From: Thermoleophilia bacterium
Lineage (GTDB): Bacteria; Actinomycetota; Thermoleophilia; Miltoncostaeales; Miltoncostaeaceae
Reading direction: 5' to 3'
Length of the DNA: 9,159 nucleotides
Assembly: GCA_017882555.1 (NCBI GenBank)
Contig: JADGPH010000193.1
Location: 1 to 9,159, forward strand
The notes beneath the pieces are model-generated. The model was not told the origin of the DNA, did no database searches, and saw only the letters and a program-made list of their open reading frames with translations. The translations under genes and the position numbers were made by a program. Each line of letters begins with the position of its first letter. The stretch's first letter is position 1. This document shows positions 1 to 5,842 of this stretch, in pieces.

Positions 1-417
1 AACGCACGAGAAGCCGAGGAGATCGCCGGCTACGAGCTCAACGACGACAGCGATCTGGCCGGGGCCGCCGAGACGATTACCGGGCTCGGCGCGCACTCGG
101 CGATCGTGCACCAGGCCGACGGATGCATCGCGCGGTTGCGCGAGCCGTCGGTAAAGGGGACCTCCACATTTCGTGCCTACCTTGCCGAACGTGAGGCCGC
201 AAGCACCGTGGGTTCCGGGGATGCTCTGATCGCGGGATACCTCGCGGGCTTGGGCTCGGGGGACGCGCCGGAAGCCCGGCTGGCACTGGCGGTCGCCTGC
301 GGTGCCGCGAACACGTTGAGTGCGGGTGCCGGGGTGTTCGATCGCGCGGACGTCGATGCGCTGCGGCGCCAGGTGCAGGTCTGGCGGGTCGACGAGCCGG
401 CAAGTACCGCAGATTGA
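1..417 (+). CDS. fruK: PfkB-family sugar kinase, probable 1-phosphofructokinase (C-terminal part)
   Basis: This is the last 138 codons of a gene running in from upstream, in frame from base 1 and ending at TGA 415-417. PfkB/ribokinase-fold kinases phosphorylate sugars or sugar phosphates with ATP in the cytoplasm; 1-phosphofructokinase makes fructose-1,6-bisphosphate from fructose-1-phosphate. The visible part starts with an N-x-x-E-A-E-E-I stretch like the substrate-domain motif of hexose-phosphate kinases. It then carries the family's second signature, STVGSGDALIAGYLAGL (partial residues 68-84), whose Asp74 would be the catalytic base and whose glycines form the anion hole. The AVACGAANTLSAGAG segment (97-111) fits FruK-like members. 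About 170-190 N-terminal residues should lie outside the window. Substrate choice between fructose-1-P, tagatose-6-P and fructose-6-P cannot be settled from this fragment. A hairpin with a T-run about 90 bp after the stop may end its transcript. Confidence 0.85.
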   Translation, partial: NAREAEEIAGYELNDDSDLAGAAETITGLGAHSAIVHQADGCIARLREPSVKGTSTFRAYLAEREAASTVGSGDALIAGYLAGLGSGDAPEARLALAVACGAANTLSAGAGVFDRADVDALRRQVQVWRVDEPASTAD

Positions 418-450
418 CATGGCCGAATGGACGGCGGCGCCCCTGCCGGT

Positions 451-461
451 GCGGTAGCCTC
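451..461 (+). promoter_or_regulatory. Possible -10 region upstream of guaB3
   Basis: The box GCGGTAGCCTC contains TAGCCT (455-460), which fits the loose actinobacterial -10 pattern TANNNT. No good -35 lies 16-18 bp upstream. A nearly identical box (10 of 11 bases) occurs at 4892-4902 in the rplM leader, which is the main reason to list it. If used, transcription would start near 467 and give a leader of about 145 nt containing the hairpin at 507-547. The rest of the 418-610 spacer shows no coding signal. Confidence 0.3.
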
Positions 462-506
462 AGTCCATCATCGATCATGTCCGGAACGGGCGCCTGGCAG
501 CGACCA

Positions 507-553
507 CTGACGACCCAGATCTGGCGTTTGCCGACCTGGGTCGTCAGCGTTTT
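507..553 (+). terminator. Stem-loop with T-run between the sugar kinase and guaB3
   Basis: The 12-base arms CTGACGACCCAG (507-518) and CTGGGTCGTCAG (536-547) are exact reverse complements around a 17-base loop. They are followed by GCG and then TTTT (550-553). The long perfect stem outside any gene is the strongest secondary-structure signal in the window. Position and T-run suggest a factor-independent terminator for the upstream kinase gene. The loop is long and the T-run short and offset by two bases, so a leader or attenuator hairpin of the guaB3 transcript, or a protein operator, are alternatives. Confidence 0.55.
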
Positions 554-556
554 GGG

Positions 557-589
557 TGACCGATCGATGCTCGTCGTGGTGGTCGGTCA
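557..589 (+). repeat. 7-bp inverted repeat just before the guaB3 ribosome binding site
   Basis: TGACCGA (557-563) and TCGGTCA (583-589) are perfect reverse complements with a 19-base loop. The repeat ends about 10 bases before the AGGAG at 599-603. It could fold in the guaB3 leader RNA or be a DNA operator, but a 7-bp repeat of this kind can arise by chance. Confidence 0.25.
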
Positions 590-610
590 GGGGACAAAAG
601 GAGCGCACGC

Positions 611-1768
611 GTGGAGATGGAGATCGGACGAGGCAAGAAGGGTCGTCGGGCCTATGGGTTGGATGAGATCGCAATCGTTCCGAGTCGGCGGACGCGTGAT
701 CCCGAAGACGTCAACCTGACGTGGCGGATCGGTGGGCATGCATTTGACCTGCCGCTGCTCGCGTCGGCGATGGACGGCGTGGTCAATATCAACACCGCCA
801 CAATCCTCGGCAAGCTCGGTGGCCTTGGCGTGTTGAACCTCGAGGGCATTCAGGTGCGCTACGAGGACGCCGACGCCCAGTTGGAGCGGATCGCCCAGAT
901 GCCCCCGGCCGAGGCAACCCGTGGGCTGCAGAAGGTCTATCAGGAGCCGATCAAGCCGGAGTTGGTCGCCGCGCGGATTCGGGAGCTCAAGGCCACGGGC
1001 GTGCTGGTGGCCGGATCGCTGACGCCCCAGCGCGTGCGTAAGTACATCGGACCGGCGCTCGACGCCGGTCTGGACATCTTGGTGATTCAGGGCACCGTCG
1101 TCAGCGCGGAGCATGTCTCCACCGTGGCCGAACCTCTTGATATCAAGCAGTTCATCTCCGATCTGCCGATTCCCGTGATCGTGGGCGGTTGTGCGTCGTT
1201 CCAGGCCGCATTGCACCTGATGCGCACCGGCGCGGTGGGCGTGCTGGTGGGAGTTGGTCCGGGTGCGGCGTGTACGACCCGCCAAGTCATTGGGGTGGGC
1301 GTTCCGCAGGCGACGGCCATCGCCGACGCGGCAGGCGCGCGGATGCAGCACCTGCTGGAGACCGGCGAGTACGTCAGTGTGATCGCCGACGGTGGGATGA
1401 GCTTCGGCGGCGATTTGGCCAAGGCGATCGCGTGCGGCGCCGACGCCTGCATGATCGGCTCGCCCCTTGCCAAGGCCGCTGAGGCCCCCGGGCGCGGCTA
1501 CCACTGGGGGATGGCGACGTTCCACCCGACCCTGCCACGTGGCACGCGCGTCAAGACGAGCACGATCGGGACCCTTGAGGAAATCCTCGTGGGACCGGCC
1601 CACGAGAACGATGGCTCGCTCAACTTGAGCGGCGGCCTGCGGACCGCCATGGCGACCTGTGGATACGACTCGATCCAGAGCTTCCAGAAGTGCGAGGTGA
1701 TGGTCGCCCCAGCGCTGCGCAGCGAGGGCAAGAGGTTGCAGCAGGCGCAGTCTGTGGGGATGGGATAG
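611..1768 (+). CDS. guaB3: GuaB3-family IMP dehydrogenase (no CBS domains)
   Basis: A 385-residue TIM-barrel protein of the IMP dehydrogenase/GMP reductase superfamily, of the GuaB3 type found in actinobacteria and cyanobacteria. IMP dehydrogenase oxidises IMP to XMP with NAD+, the committed step to GMP. Visible features are the N-terminal IGRGKKGRRAYGLDEIAIVPSR block, LASAMDGVV (50-58), the catalytic loop GPGAACTTRQ with probable nucleophile Cys221, IADGGMSFGGD (258-268), MIGSPLAKAEEAPGR-like phosphate-binding segment (281-295) and HWGMA flap region (298-302). The barrel runs without the roughly 120-residue CBS pair of classical GuaB, which explains the length. The GTG start is set by AGGAG at 599-603, seven bases upstream. 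The TAG stop directly abuts the guaA start, indicating one transcript and translational coupling. Family assignment is firm; that it acts as an IMP dehydrogenase rather than a GMP reductase follows from family knowledge and the guaA neighbour. Confidence 0.93.
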   Translation: MEMEIGRGKKGRRAYGLDEIAIVPSRRTRDPEDVNLTWRIGGHAFDLPLLASAMDGVVNINTATILGKLGGLGVLNLEGIQVRYEDADAQLERIAQMPPAEATRGLQKVYQEPIKPELVAARIRELKATGVLVAGSLTPQRVRKYIGPALDAGLDILVIQGTVVSAEHVSTVAEPLDIKQFISDLPIPVIVGGCASFQAALHLMRTGAVGVLVGVGPGAACTTRQVIGVGVPQATAIADAAGARMQHLLETGEYVSVIADGGMSFGGDLAKAIACGADACMIGSPLAKAAEAPGRGYHWGMATFHPTLPRGTRVKTSTIGTLEEILVGPAHENDGSLNLSGGLRTAMATCGYDSIQSFQKCEVMVAPALRSEGKRLQQAQSVGMG

Positions 1769-3340
1769 GTGGCCTCGAGCGGACCCGCTCTGGATCCTGA
1801 ACTTGCCCGCGTCGTGCCCGGTGGCGTCCTGGTCGTCGACTTCGGCGCCCAGTACGCTCAGCTCATCGCTCGCCGGATTCGCGAGTGTCGTGTGTTTTCA
1901 GCGGTCGTTCCGCACGACGCGCCTCCAGATCAGATTGCCGCGCTGCACCCCAAGGGACTGGTGCTCTCGGGTGGTCCCGCCTCGGTCTACGAGCCGGGTG
2001 CGCCGGAACTGAACCCCGAGCTGCTCGCCCTTGGCGTCCCCGTGCTCGGGATCTGTTACGGCATGCAGGGCATGGCCCAGGTGCTTGGCGGCGAGGTCGC
2101 TCGCACAGGCACCGCAGAGTTCGGGAAGACTCCGCTGGAGGTCACCAGCCGTGACGGGCTCTTGCGCGACGTCCCGATGGAGCAGTGCTGGATGAGCCAC
2201 CGCGACGCGGTCGTCAAGGCCCCGGACGGCTTTGTGGCGACGGCACGTACCTCCGCCAGCCCCGTGGCGGCGATGGAGGACCCCGCCCGCGGCCTGTACG
2301 GCGTGCAGTTCCATCCAGAGGTCGTGCACACGCCCTTCGGAACGGATCTGCTCAAGGCATTCTTATTCGAGATCTGCCGTTGCGCACCGACGTGGACGCC
2401 CGTACAGGTCATCGAGGATCAGGTCGCGCGCATCCGCGCTCAAGTCGGGGACGCACGTGTGATCTGCGCGCTCTCGGGCGGGGTTGATTCGGCGGTGGCC
2501 GCCCTTTTGGTGCATCGCGCCGTCGGTGATCGCCTGACCTGCATCTTCGTCGATCACGGCATGTTGCGGATGAACGAGGGCGAGCAGGTGGAAGAGGCCT
2601 TCGGGACCTACTTCCATGTCCCGCTGATCCACGTCAAGGCGCAGGACCACTTCGTGGCAGCGCTGGCTGGGGTCACCGAGCCCGAGGAGAAGCGCAAGAT
2701 CGTCGGCCGGGAATTCATTCGCACCTTCGAGCAGGAAGCAGCCAAGCTCGGGGGTGTGCGGTTCTTGGTCCAGGGCACGCTGTACTCGGACGTGATCGAG
2801 TCGGGATCGCGCGACGCATCCAAGATCAAGAGCCACCACAACGTCGGGGGTCTGCCCGACGACATCGCCGTCGAGCTCGTCGAGCCGCTGCGACAGTTGT
2901 TCAAGGACGAGGTGCGCGTCGTCGGGGAAGAGCTCGGGCTGCCCGAGCGGATGGTGTGGCGTCAGCCGTTTCCCGGGCCGGGTCTCGCGATTCGCATCAT
3001 CGGCGAGGTCACGGCCGAACGGCTGGAGATCCTGCGTCAGGCGGATTTCGTTTTGCAGGAAGAGATCCGCCGGGCCGGACTGTACCGCGAGCTCTGGCAA
3101 AGCTTCGCCGTGCTGCCTGCCGTCAAGAGCGTCGGCGTACAGGGTGACGAGCGGACCTACGCGTACCCGATCGTTATTCGTGCTGTGACCTCAGACGACG
3201 CCATGACCGCGGACTGGGCGCGCTTGCCGCATGAGCTGCTGGAGCAGATCAGCAACCGCATCATCAACGAAGTCGCCGGGGTCAATCGCGTGGTCCTCGA
3301 CATCACCTCCAAGCCACCCGGAACGATCGAGTGGGAGTGA
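1769..3340 (+). CDS. guaA: GMP synthase (glutamine-hydrolysing)
   Basis: A full-length, 523-residue GMP synthetase (E. coli enzyme 525) converting XMP, ATP and glutamine to GMP in the cytoplasm. The N-terminal class I amidotransferase domain (about 18-205) shows VVDFGAQYAQLIARRIRE (22-39), the nucleophile elbow GICYGMQG with Cys96, and FHPEV supplying His182 and Glu184. The ATP pyrophosphatase domain (about 210-395) has the PP-loop SGGVDS (236-241). The dimerisation/XMP-binding domain has RQPFPGPGLAIR (398-409) and ends in KPPGTIEWE, as in the family. All key residues are present. The chosen GTG sits immediately after the guaB3 TAG, with a G-rich stretch about 5-13 bases upstream; a GTG at 1814 would remove 15 poorly conserved residues and cannot be excluded. 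The stop lies 10 bp from the end of the convergent minus-strand gene, and I see no convincing terminator between them. Confidence 0.97.
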   Translation: MASSGPALDPELARVVPGGVLVVDFGAQYAQLIARRIRECRVFSAVVPHDAPPDQIAALHPKGLVLSGGPASVYEPGAPELNPELLALGVPVLGICYGMQGMAQVLGGEVARTGTAEFGKTPLEVTSRDGLLRDVPMEQCWMSHRDAVVKAPDGFVATARTSASPVAAMEDPARGLYGVQFHPEVVHTPFGTDLLKAFLFEICRCAPTWTPVQVIEDQVARIRAQVGDARVICALSGGVDSAVAALLVHRAVGDRLTCIFVDHGMLRMNEGEQVEEAFGTYFHVPLIHVKAQDHFVAALAGVTEPEEKRKIVGREFIRTFEQEAAKLGGVRFLVQGTLYSDVIESGSRDASKIKSHHNVGGLPDDIAVELVEPLRQLFKDEVRVVGEELGLPERMVWRQPFPGPGLAIRIIGEVTAERLEILRQADFVLQEEIRRAGLYRELWQSFAVLPAVKSVGVQGDERTYAYPIVIRAVTSDDAMTADWARLPHELLEQISNRIINEVAGVNRVVLDITSKPPGTIEWE

Positions 3341-3350
3341 CCTCTCCGCG

Positions 3351-3716
3351 CTAACTGCCGCTGCGCGCGTGTGAATTCGAGATCGCCGGTCGCATCGATC
3401 CGCGCACCTCGACATAGCCATGGGCGCGGGTGACCTCCAGGGTCCCGTCACCGGGTGCCTCGAGGAAGCGTGCGAGTTGCTCGAGCTGGCCCCGGTTGAG
3501 CCGGTTCACGATCCGTTCGATCGAGGGCCGGGGCGGGAGCGTTTCGGGGCTCGCCAACGCGATGACCGGTGCATCGTGTGTCCTTGGACTCGGAGCGACG
3601 CGGCTGGGTGCCCACACTTTGCGGCTCTGGGTGTGGTGCCAGCAGTAGGGGCTGCCGCGGTAGGTCGATTGCTGACAGCGCCGGCCGTGGGCTGCGACGG
3701 CAATACAGCGGTTCAC
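3351..3716 (-). CDS. Small protein with N-terminal C-x9-C-x10-C-x2-H motif, function unknown
   Basis: A 121-residue, minus-strand gene read from GTG 3716-3714 to TAG 3353-3351. Residues 4-28 hold Cys4, Cys14, Cys25 and His28 in the spacing C-x9-C-x10-C-x2-H, with G-R-R-C and G-S-P-Y-C-W-H-H. I know this pattern from many uncharacterised bacterial proteins that start with R-C-x-A and end in YCxxH; it probably binds one metal ion, likely zinc. A Pro/Ala-rich linker follows (about 33-64), then a likely helix (SIERIVNRLNRGQLEQLARFLE, 65-86) and a short beta-like tail (TLEVTRAHGYVEVRG, 92-106). There is no signal peptide or membrane segment. The GTG lies three codons before Cys4, the usual position, though no good Shine-Dalgarno sequence is visible. 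It converges with guaA and diverges from the hydrolase, so it is a single-gene unit. Role unknown; nucleic-acid or protein binding is only a guess. Confidence 0.72.
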   Translation of the reverse strand: MNRCIAVAAHGRRCQQSTYRGSPYCWHHTQSRKVWAPSRVAPSPRTHDAPVIALASPETLPPRPSIERIVNRLNRGQLEQLARFLEAPGDGTLEVTRAHGYVEVRGSMRPAISNSHARSGS

Positions 3717-3977
3717 CGAGATCGACGAGATGGCAACCGTGCCTCGTTCGGGTGACTGACGCAGCGGATGCGCACGCGCACGATGCGATCAGTATTCACG
3801 CTATTACACACGTACCATCGGACGTCGGGGCCCACGATTGAACCTCGGCGCACGAGAATGTGACGCGCTGTGGTGGATTCCCAGACGCGACCCGTGCAGT
3901 TGCCGTCCCCGATTGCGTGGCCCATGATCGGTGGTGCGGGTGCCCACGACCGTCGATCGCCTCCGGGGGGACAGCAG
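3717..3977. promoter_or_regulatory. Divergent intergenic region with AT-richer island
   Basis: These 261 bases separate the minus-strand Cys/His gene from the plus-strand hydrolase, so both promoters should lie here. The stretch 3790-3818 (around AGTATTCACGCTATTACACA) is clearly richer in A/T than its surroundings. It offers loose -10-like hexamers on both strands (TATTAC on plus, TAATAG and AATACT on minus), but no convincing -35 partner for any of them. No conserved RNA, repeat or extra gene is evident. Confidence 0.3.
3965..3970 (+). promoter_or_regulatory. G-run ribosome binding site that fixes the hydrolase start
   Basis: GGGGGG at 3965-3970 lies seven bases before ATG 3978. It supports that ATG over an in-frame GTG at 3870, which has no such site and would add 36 residues unlike any hydrolase N-terminus. 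Confidence 0.55.
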
Positions 3978-4775
3978 ATGACCACACCGTCGACATCCGG
4001 CTACGCACCGGTCAATGGAATGGAGATCTACTGGGAAAGCCACGGCGCCGGTGGGACTCCGCTGGTCTTGGTGCACCCTGGGTTTGGGCTGGCCAGTTCG
4101 TTTGGCCAGCTGGCTAGGCAGTTGTCGGTCCGCCGACAGGTGATCGCCGTCGAGCTCCAGGCGCATGGACACACACGTGACATCGATCGGCCCTTCAGCT
4201 ACCAGGCGTTTGGTGATGACATCGCCGGCGTGCTCGCCCACCTGGGCATCGATCGTGCCGACCTGCTCGGATACTCGCTCGGGGGTGGTGTCTGCTTGCG
4301 CGCGGTGATTCAGTATCCCGAGCGGGTGCGGCGGGTGGTCCTCGTCTCGACGCCGTACCGCAGCGACGGATGGTTCTCCGACGTACGCGATCAGATGGCA
4401 CTGGTCGGACCCGGCATCGTGGACCAGCTGACCCAGTCACCGGTCTATGCGGCATGGGTCGCGGTGGCCCCGGACATCGGTGCGTTTCCCAGCCTGGTTA
4501 CCAAGACGGGCGACCTCGTGCGGGAAGCATACGACTGGACCGATGAGGTCAGCCGACTGCGCGTCCCGACCATGCTGGTCTACGGCGATGCCGACAGCAT
4601 GCCGCCCGCGCATTGCGCGGAGTTCTTTGCGCTGCTCGGTGGCGGGCTGCGCGACGCGGGCTGGGACGGTGCGCCGCCGACACCGATGCGGCTGGCGATC
4701 CTGCCCGGGCGGACGCACTACGACGTCGCCGCCGCTCCCGAACTGGCCACAATGCTCGATGGGTTCTTGGGCTGA
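3978..4775 (+). CDS. Alpha/beta-fold hydrolase
   Basis: A 265-residue alpha/beta hydrolase, probably cytoplasmic since no signal peptide or membrane helix is seen. It opens with GYAPVNGMEIYWESHGAGG (8-26), the first strands typical of the family, then HPGFG (33-37) in the place of the usual HGG/HGF oxyanion motif. The nucleophile elbow is GYSLGGG with Ser100; the acid is probably Asp204 in VYGDAD, and the base His247 in PGRTHYDV, so the triad is complete. Residues about 127-190 form the cap region, rich in aromatic and acidic residues, which would set substrate choice. The family includes esterases, lactonases, haloperoxidase-like enzymes and C-C hydrolases, and nothing here identifies the substrate. 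It stands alone: divergent from the minus-strand gene and separated by 200 bp from rplM, whose transcript appears to have its own promoter. Confidence 0.9.
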   Translation: MTTPSTSGYAPVNGMEIYWESHGAGGTPLVLVHPGFGLASSFGQLARQLSVRRQVIAVELQAHGHTRDIDRPFSYQAFGDDIAGVLAHLGIDRADLLGYSLGGGVCLRAVIQYPERVRRVVLVSTPYRSDGWFSDVRDQMALVGPGIVDQLTQSPVYAAWVAVAPDIGAFPSLVTKTGDLVREAYDWTDEVSRLRVPTMLVYGDADSMPPAHCAEFFALLGGGLRDAGWDGAPPTPMRLAILPGRTHYDVAAAPELATMLDGFLG

Positions 4776-4880
4776 CTGGGGGACGCCCGCGCGAGCTCGT
4801 GAGGGCCAAGTTGAGAGGTCATCGGGCGGGTGTGATCAGCGCACAGGCCGACCGGCATGGCGATCGGTGCCGCGTATGGG

Positions 4881-4909
4881 TTGCGCGGCGGGCGGTAGTC
4901 TCGTATTCT
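4881..4909 (+). promoter_or_regulatory. Likely promoter of the rplM-rpsI-glmM-glmS operon
   Basis: TTGCGC (4881-4886) and TATTCT (4904-4909) are separated by exactly 17 bp and resemble the -35 and -10 elements of the main sigma factor. Transcription would begin near 4916, leaving a leader of about 60 nt before rplM. The overlapping TAGTCT (4896-4901) inside GCGGTAGTCTC is an alternative -10 and matches a box before guaB3. The wider 4776-4975 spacer shows no other clear feature. Confidence 0.5.
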
Positions 4910-4975
4910 CCGCGGTCGGCCCAGAGGGTTGGGTCTGCTACTGCATTGCCATTATCCGGAGGGACGCGGACCACC

Positions 4976-5428
4976 GTGAAGACCGTTAGCGCCAAGGCTG
5001 GGACTGTCGACCGCCAATGGTGGGTTGTCGATGCAGACGGGAAGAACCTTGGGCGTCTGTCCACATCAATCGCCGAGACCTTGCATGGCAAGCGCTCTCC
5101 GTGGTTTACACGCCATGTGGATACCGGCGACTTTGTCGTGGTCGTGAACGCCGAACGTATTGCGGTGACTGGCTCGAAACTGCGCGACAAGCGCTACTAC
5201 CGGCACACCGGGTACCCGGGTGGCATCCGGAGCCGCACCCTCGGCGAACAACTGGCGTTGCATCCGGAGGAGGTCATTCGGATGGCCGTGCGCGGCATGC
5301 TGCCCAAGAATCGTCTTGGTCGCAAGCAGCTCACCAAGTTGAAGGTGTACGCAGGGCCCGAGCACCCGCACGGCGCCCAAAACCCGCAGCCGCTTCGAAT
5401 TGAGCGTAAGGCAAAGGTACCAGCATGA
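4976..5428 (+). CDS. rplM: 50S ribosomal protein L13
   Basis: A 150-residue L13, an early-assembling large-subunit protein that binds 23S rRNA. The family pattern is complete: an N-terminal KTVSAKAGTVDRQWWVVDA block (2-20), GRLST (26-30), HTGYPGG (77-83), AVRGMLPKNRLGR (104-116) and VYAGPEHPH (124-132). The start is GTG 4976, preceded by GGAGGG at 4958-4963; the spacing of 12 bases is long, but this start gives the normal N-terminus, and the 121 open codons upstream encode an arginine-rich sequence unlike any L13. The last codons overlap rpsI by four bases (ATGA at 5425-5428), so the two proteins are probably translationally coupled and made in equal amounts. It is the first gene of the operon. 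Confidence 0.97.
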   Translation: MKTVSAKAGTVDRQWWVVDADGKNLGRLSTSIAETLHGKRSPWFTRHVDTGDFVVVVNAERIAVTGSKLRDKRYYRHTGYPGGIRSRTLGEQLALHPEEVIRMAVRGMLPKNRLGRKQLTKLKVYAGPEHPHGAQNPQPLRIERKAKVPA

Positions 5429-5826
5429 AGACTGATCAACTCGGCCGTTTCATTGCGACCGGCAAGCGTAAGACCTCGGTTGCACGGGTGATCTTGGCCC
5501 CCGGTGAGGGGCGTGTGCTCTGCAACGGCCGTCCCGCGGACGAGTACTTCGGTCGCAGCCTGCTGGTGACCAACGCACTCAAGCCGCTGGTGACGACCGG
5601 GACACTGGGACGCTTTGACGTGATCGCCCGCCTCAATGGCGGTGGCCCGTCCGGCCAGTCGGGTGCACTGCGCCACGGCATTGCGCGTGCCCTCTGTGTG
5701 ATGGATGCCGAACTTCGTCCCGACCTCAAGCGCGAAGGATTCTTGACGCGTGACGCGCGTGAGAAGGAGCGTAAGAAGGCCGGTCTCAAGGGCGCCCGTA
5801 AGCGTCCGCAGTTCTCGAAGCGCTAG
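5425..5826 (+). CDS. rpsI: 30S ribosomal protein S9
   Basis: A 133-residue S9, a small-subunit head protein whose basic C-terminal tail reaches the P-site tRNA. Family motifs are ATGKRKTSVARV (11-22), LNGGGPSGQSGALRHGIARAL (70-90) and the basic end KGARKRPQFSKR, including the terminal Lys-Arg. The ATG overlaps the rplM stop by four bases and has AAAGG about seven bases upstream, inside rplM. The N-terminus is short, as in bacteria lacking the extended actinobacterial acidic arm (Streptomyces and mycobacterial S9 proteins are longer). The stop TAG is 13 bases before the glmM start. Confidence 0.97.
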   Translation: MKTDQLGRFIATGKRKTSVARVILAPGEGRVLCNGRPADEYFGRSLLVTNALKPLVTTGTLGRFDVIARLNGGGPSGQSGALRHGIARALCVMDAELRPDLKREGFLTRDAREKERKKAGLKGARKRPQFSKR

Positions 5827-5833
5827 TGCGTAC

Positions 5834-5842
5834 GGGGGCGTG
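5834..5842 (+). promoter_or_regulatory. Unusual translation start region of glmM
   Basis: A GGGGG run (5834-5838) ends only one base before the GTG start at 5840, too close for a normal Shine-Dalgarno pairing. No later start would keep the conserved LFGTDGVRG segment, and earlier in-frame starts would lie inside rpsI. Translation probably depends on ribosomes finishing rpsI 13 bases upstream. Confidence 0.4.

Noticed and set aside
414..419. Perfect TTGACA -35 hexamer at the end of the sugar kinase gene
   Set aside because: No -10-like hexamer lies 16-19 bp downstream (the sequence there is GGCGCCCC-like), and it overlaps the stop codon.
3341..3375. Bidirectional terminator between guaA and the minus-strand gene
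   Set aside because: Only a 5-bp CGCGC/GCGCG pairing is visible, with no T-run on either strand.
3870..3977. Longer hydrolase start at GTG 3870 adding 36 residues
   Set aside because: The added residues do not resemble a hydrolase N-terminus, while ATG 3978 has a G-run seven bases upstream and begins just before the conserved first strand.
4791..4800. CGAGCTCG palindrome after the hydrolase stop as a terminator
   Set aside because: It has no loop and no following T-run; an 8-bp palindrome is unremarkable in this base composition.
4613..4975. Open frame extending rplM upstream by 121 codons
   Set aside because: It overlaps the end of the hydrolase gene, encodes arginine-rich non-conserved sequence, and GTG 4976 gives the normal L13 N-terminus.
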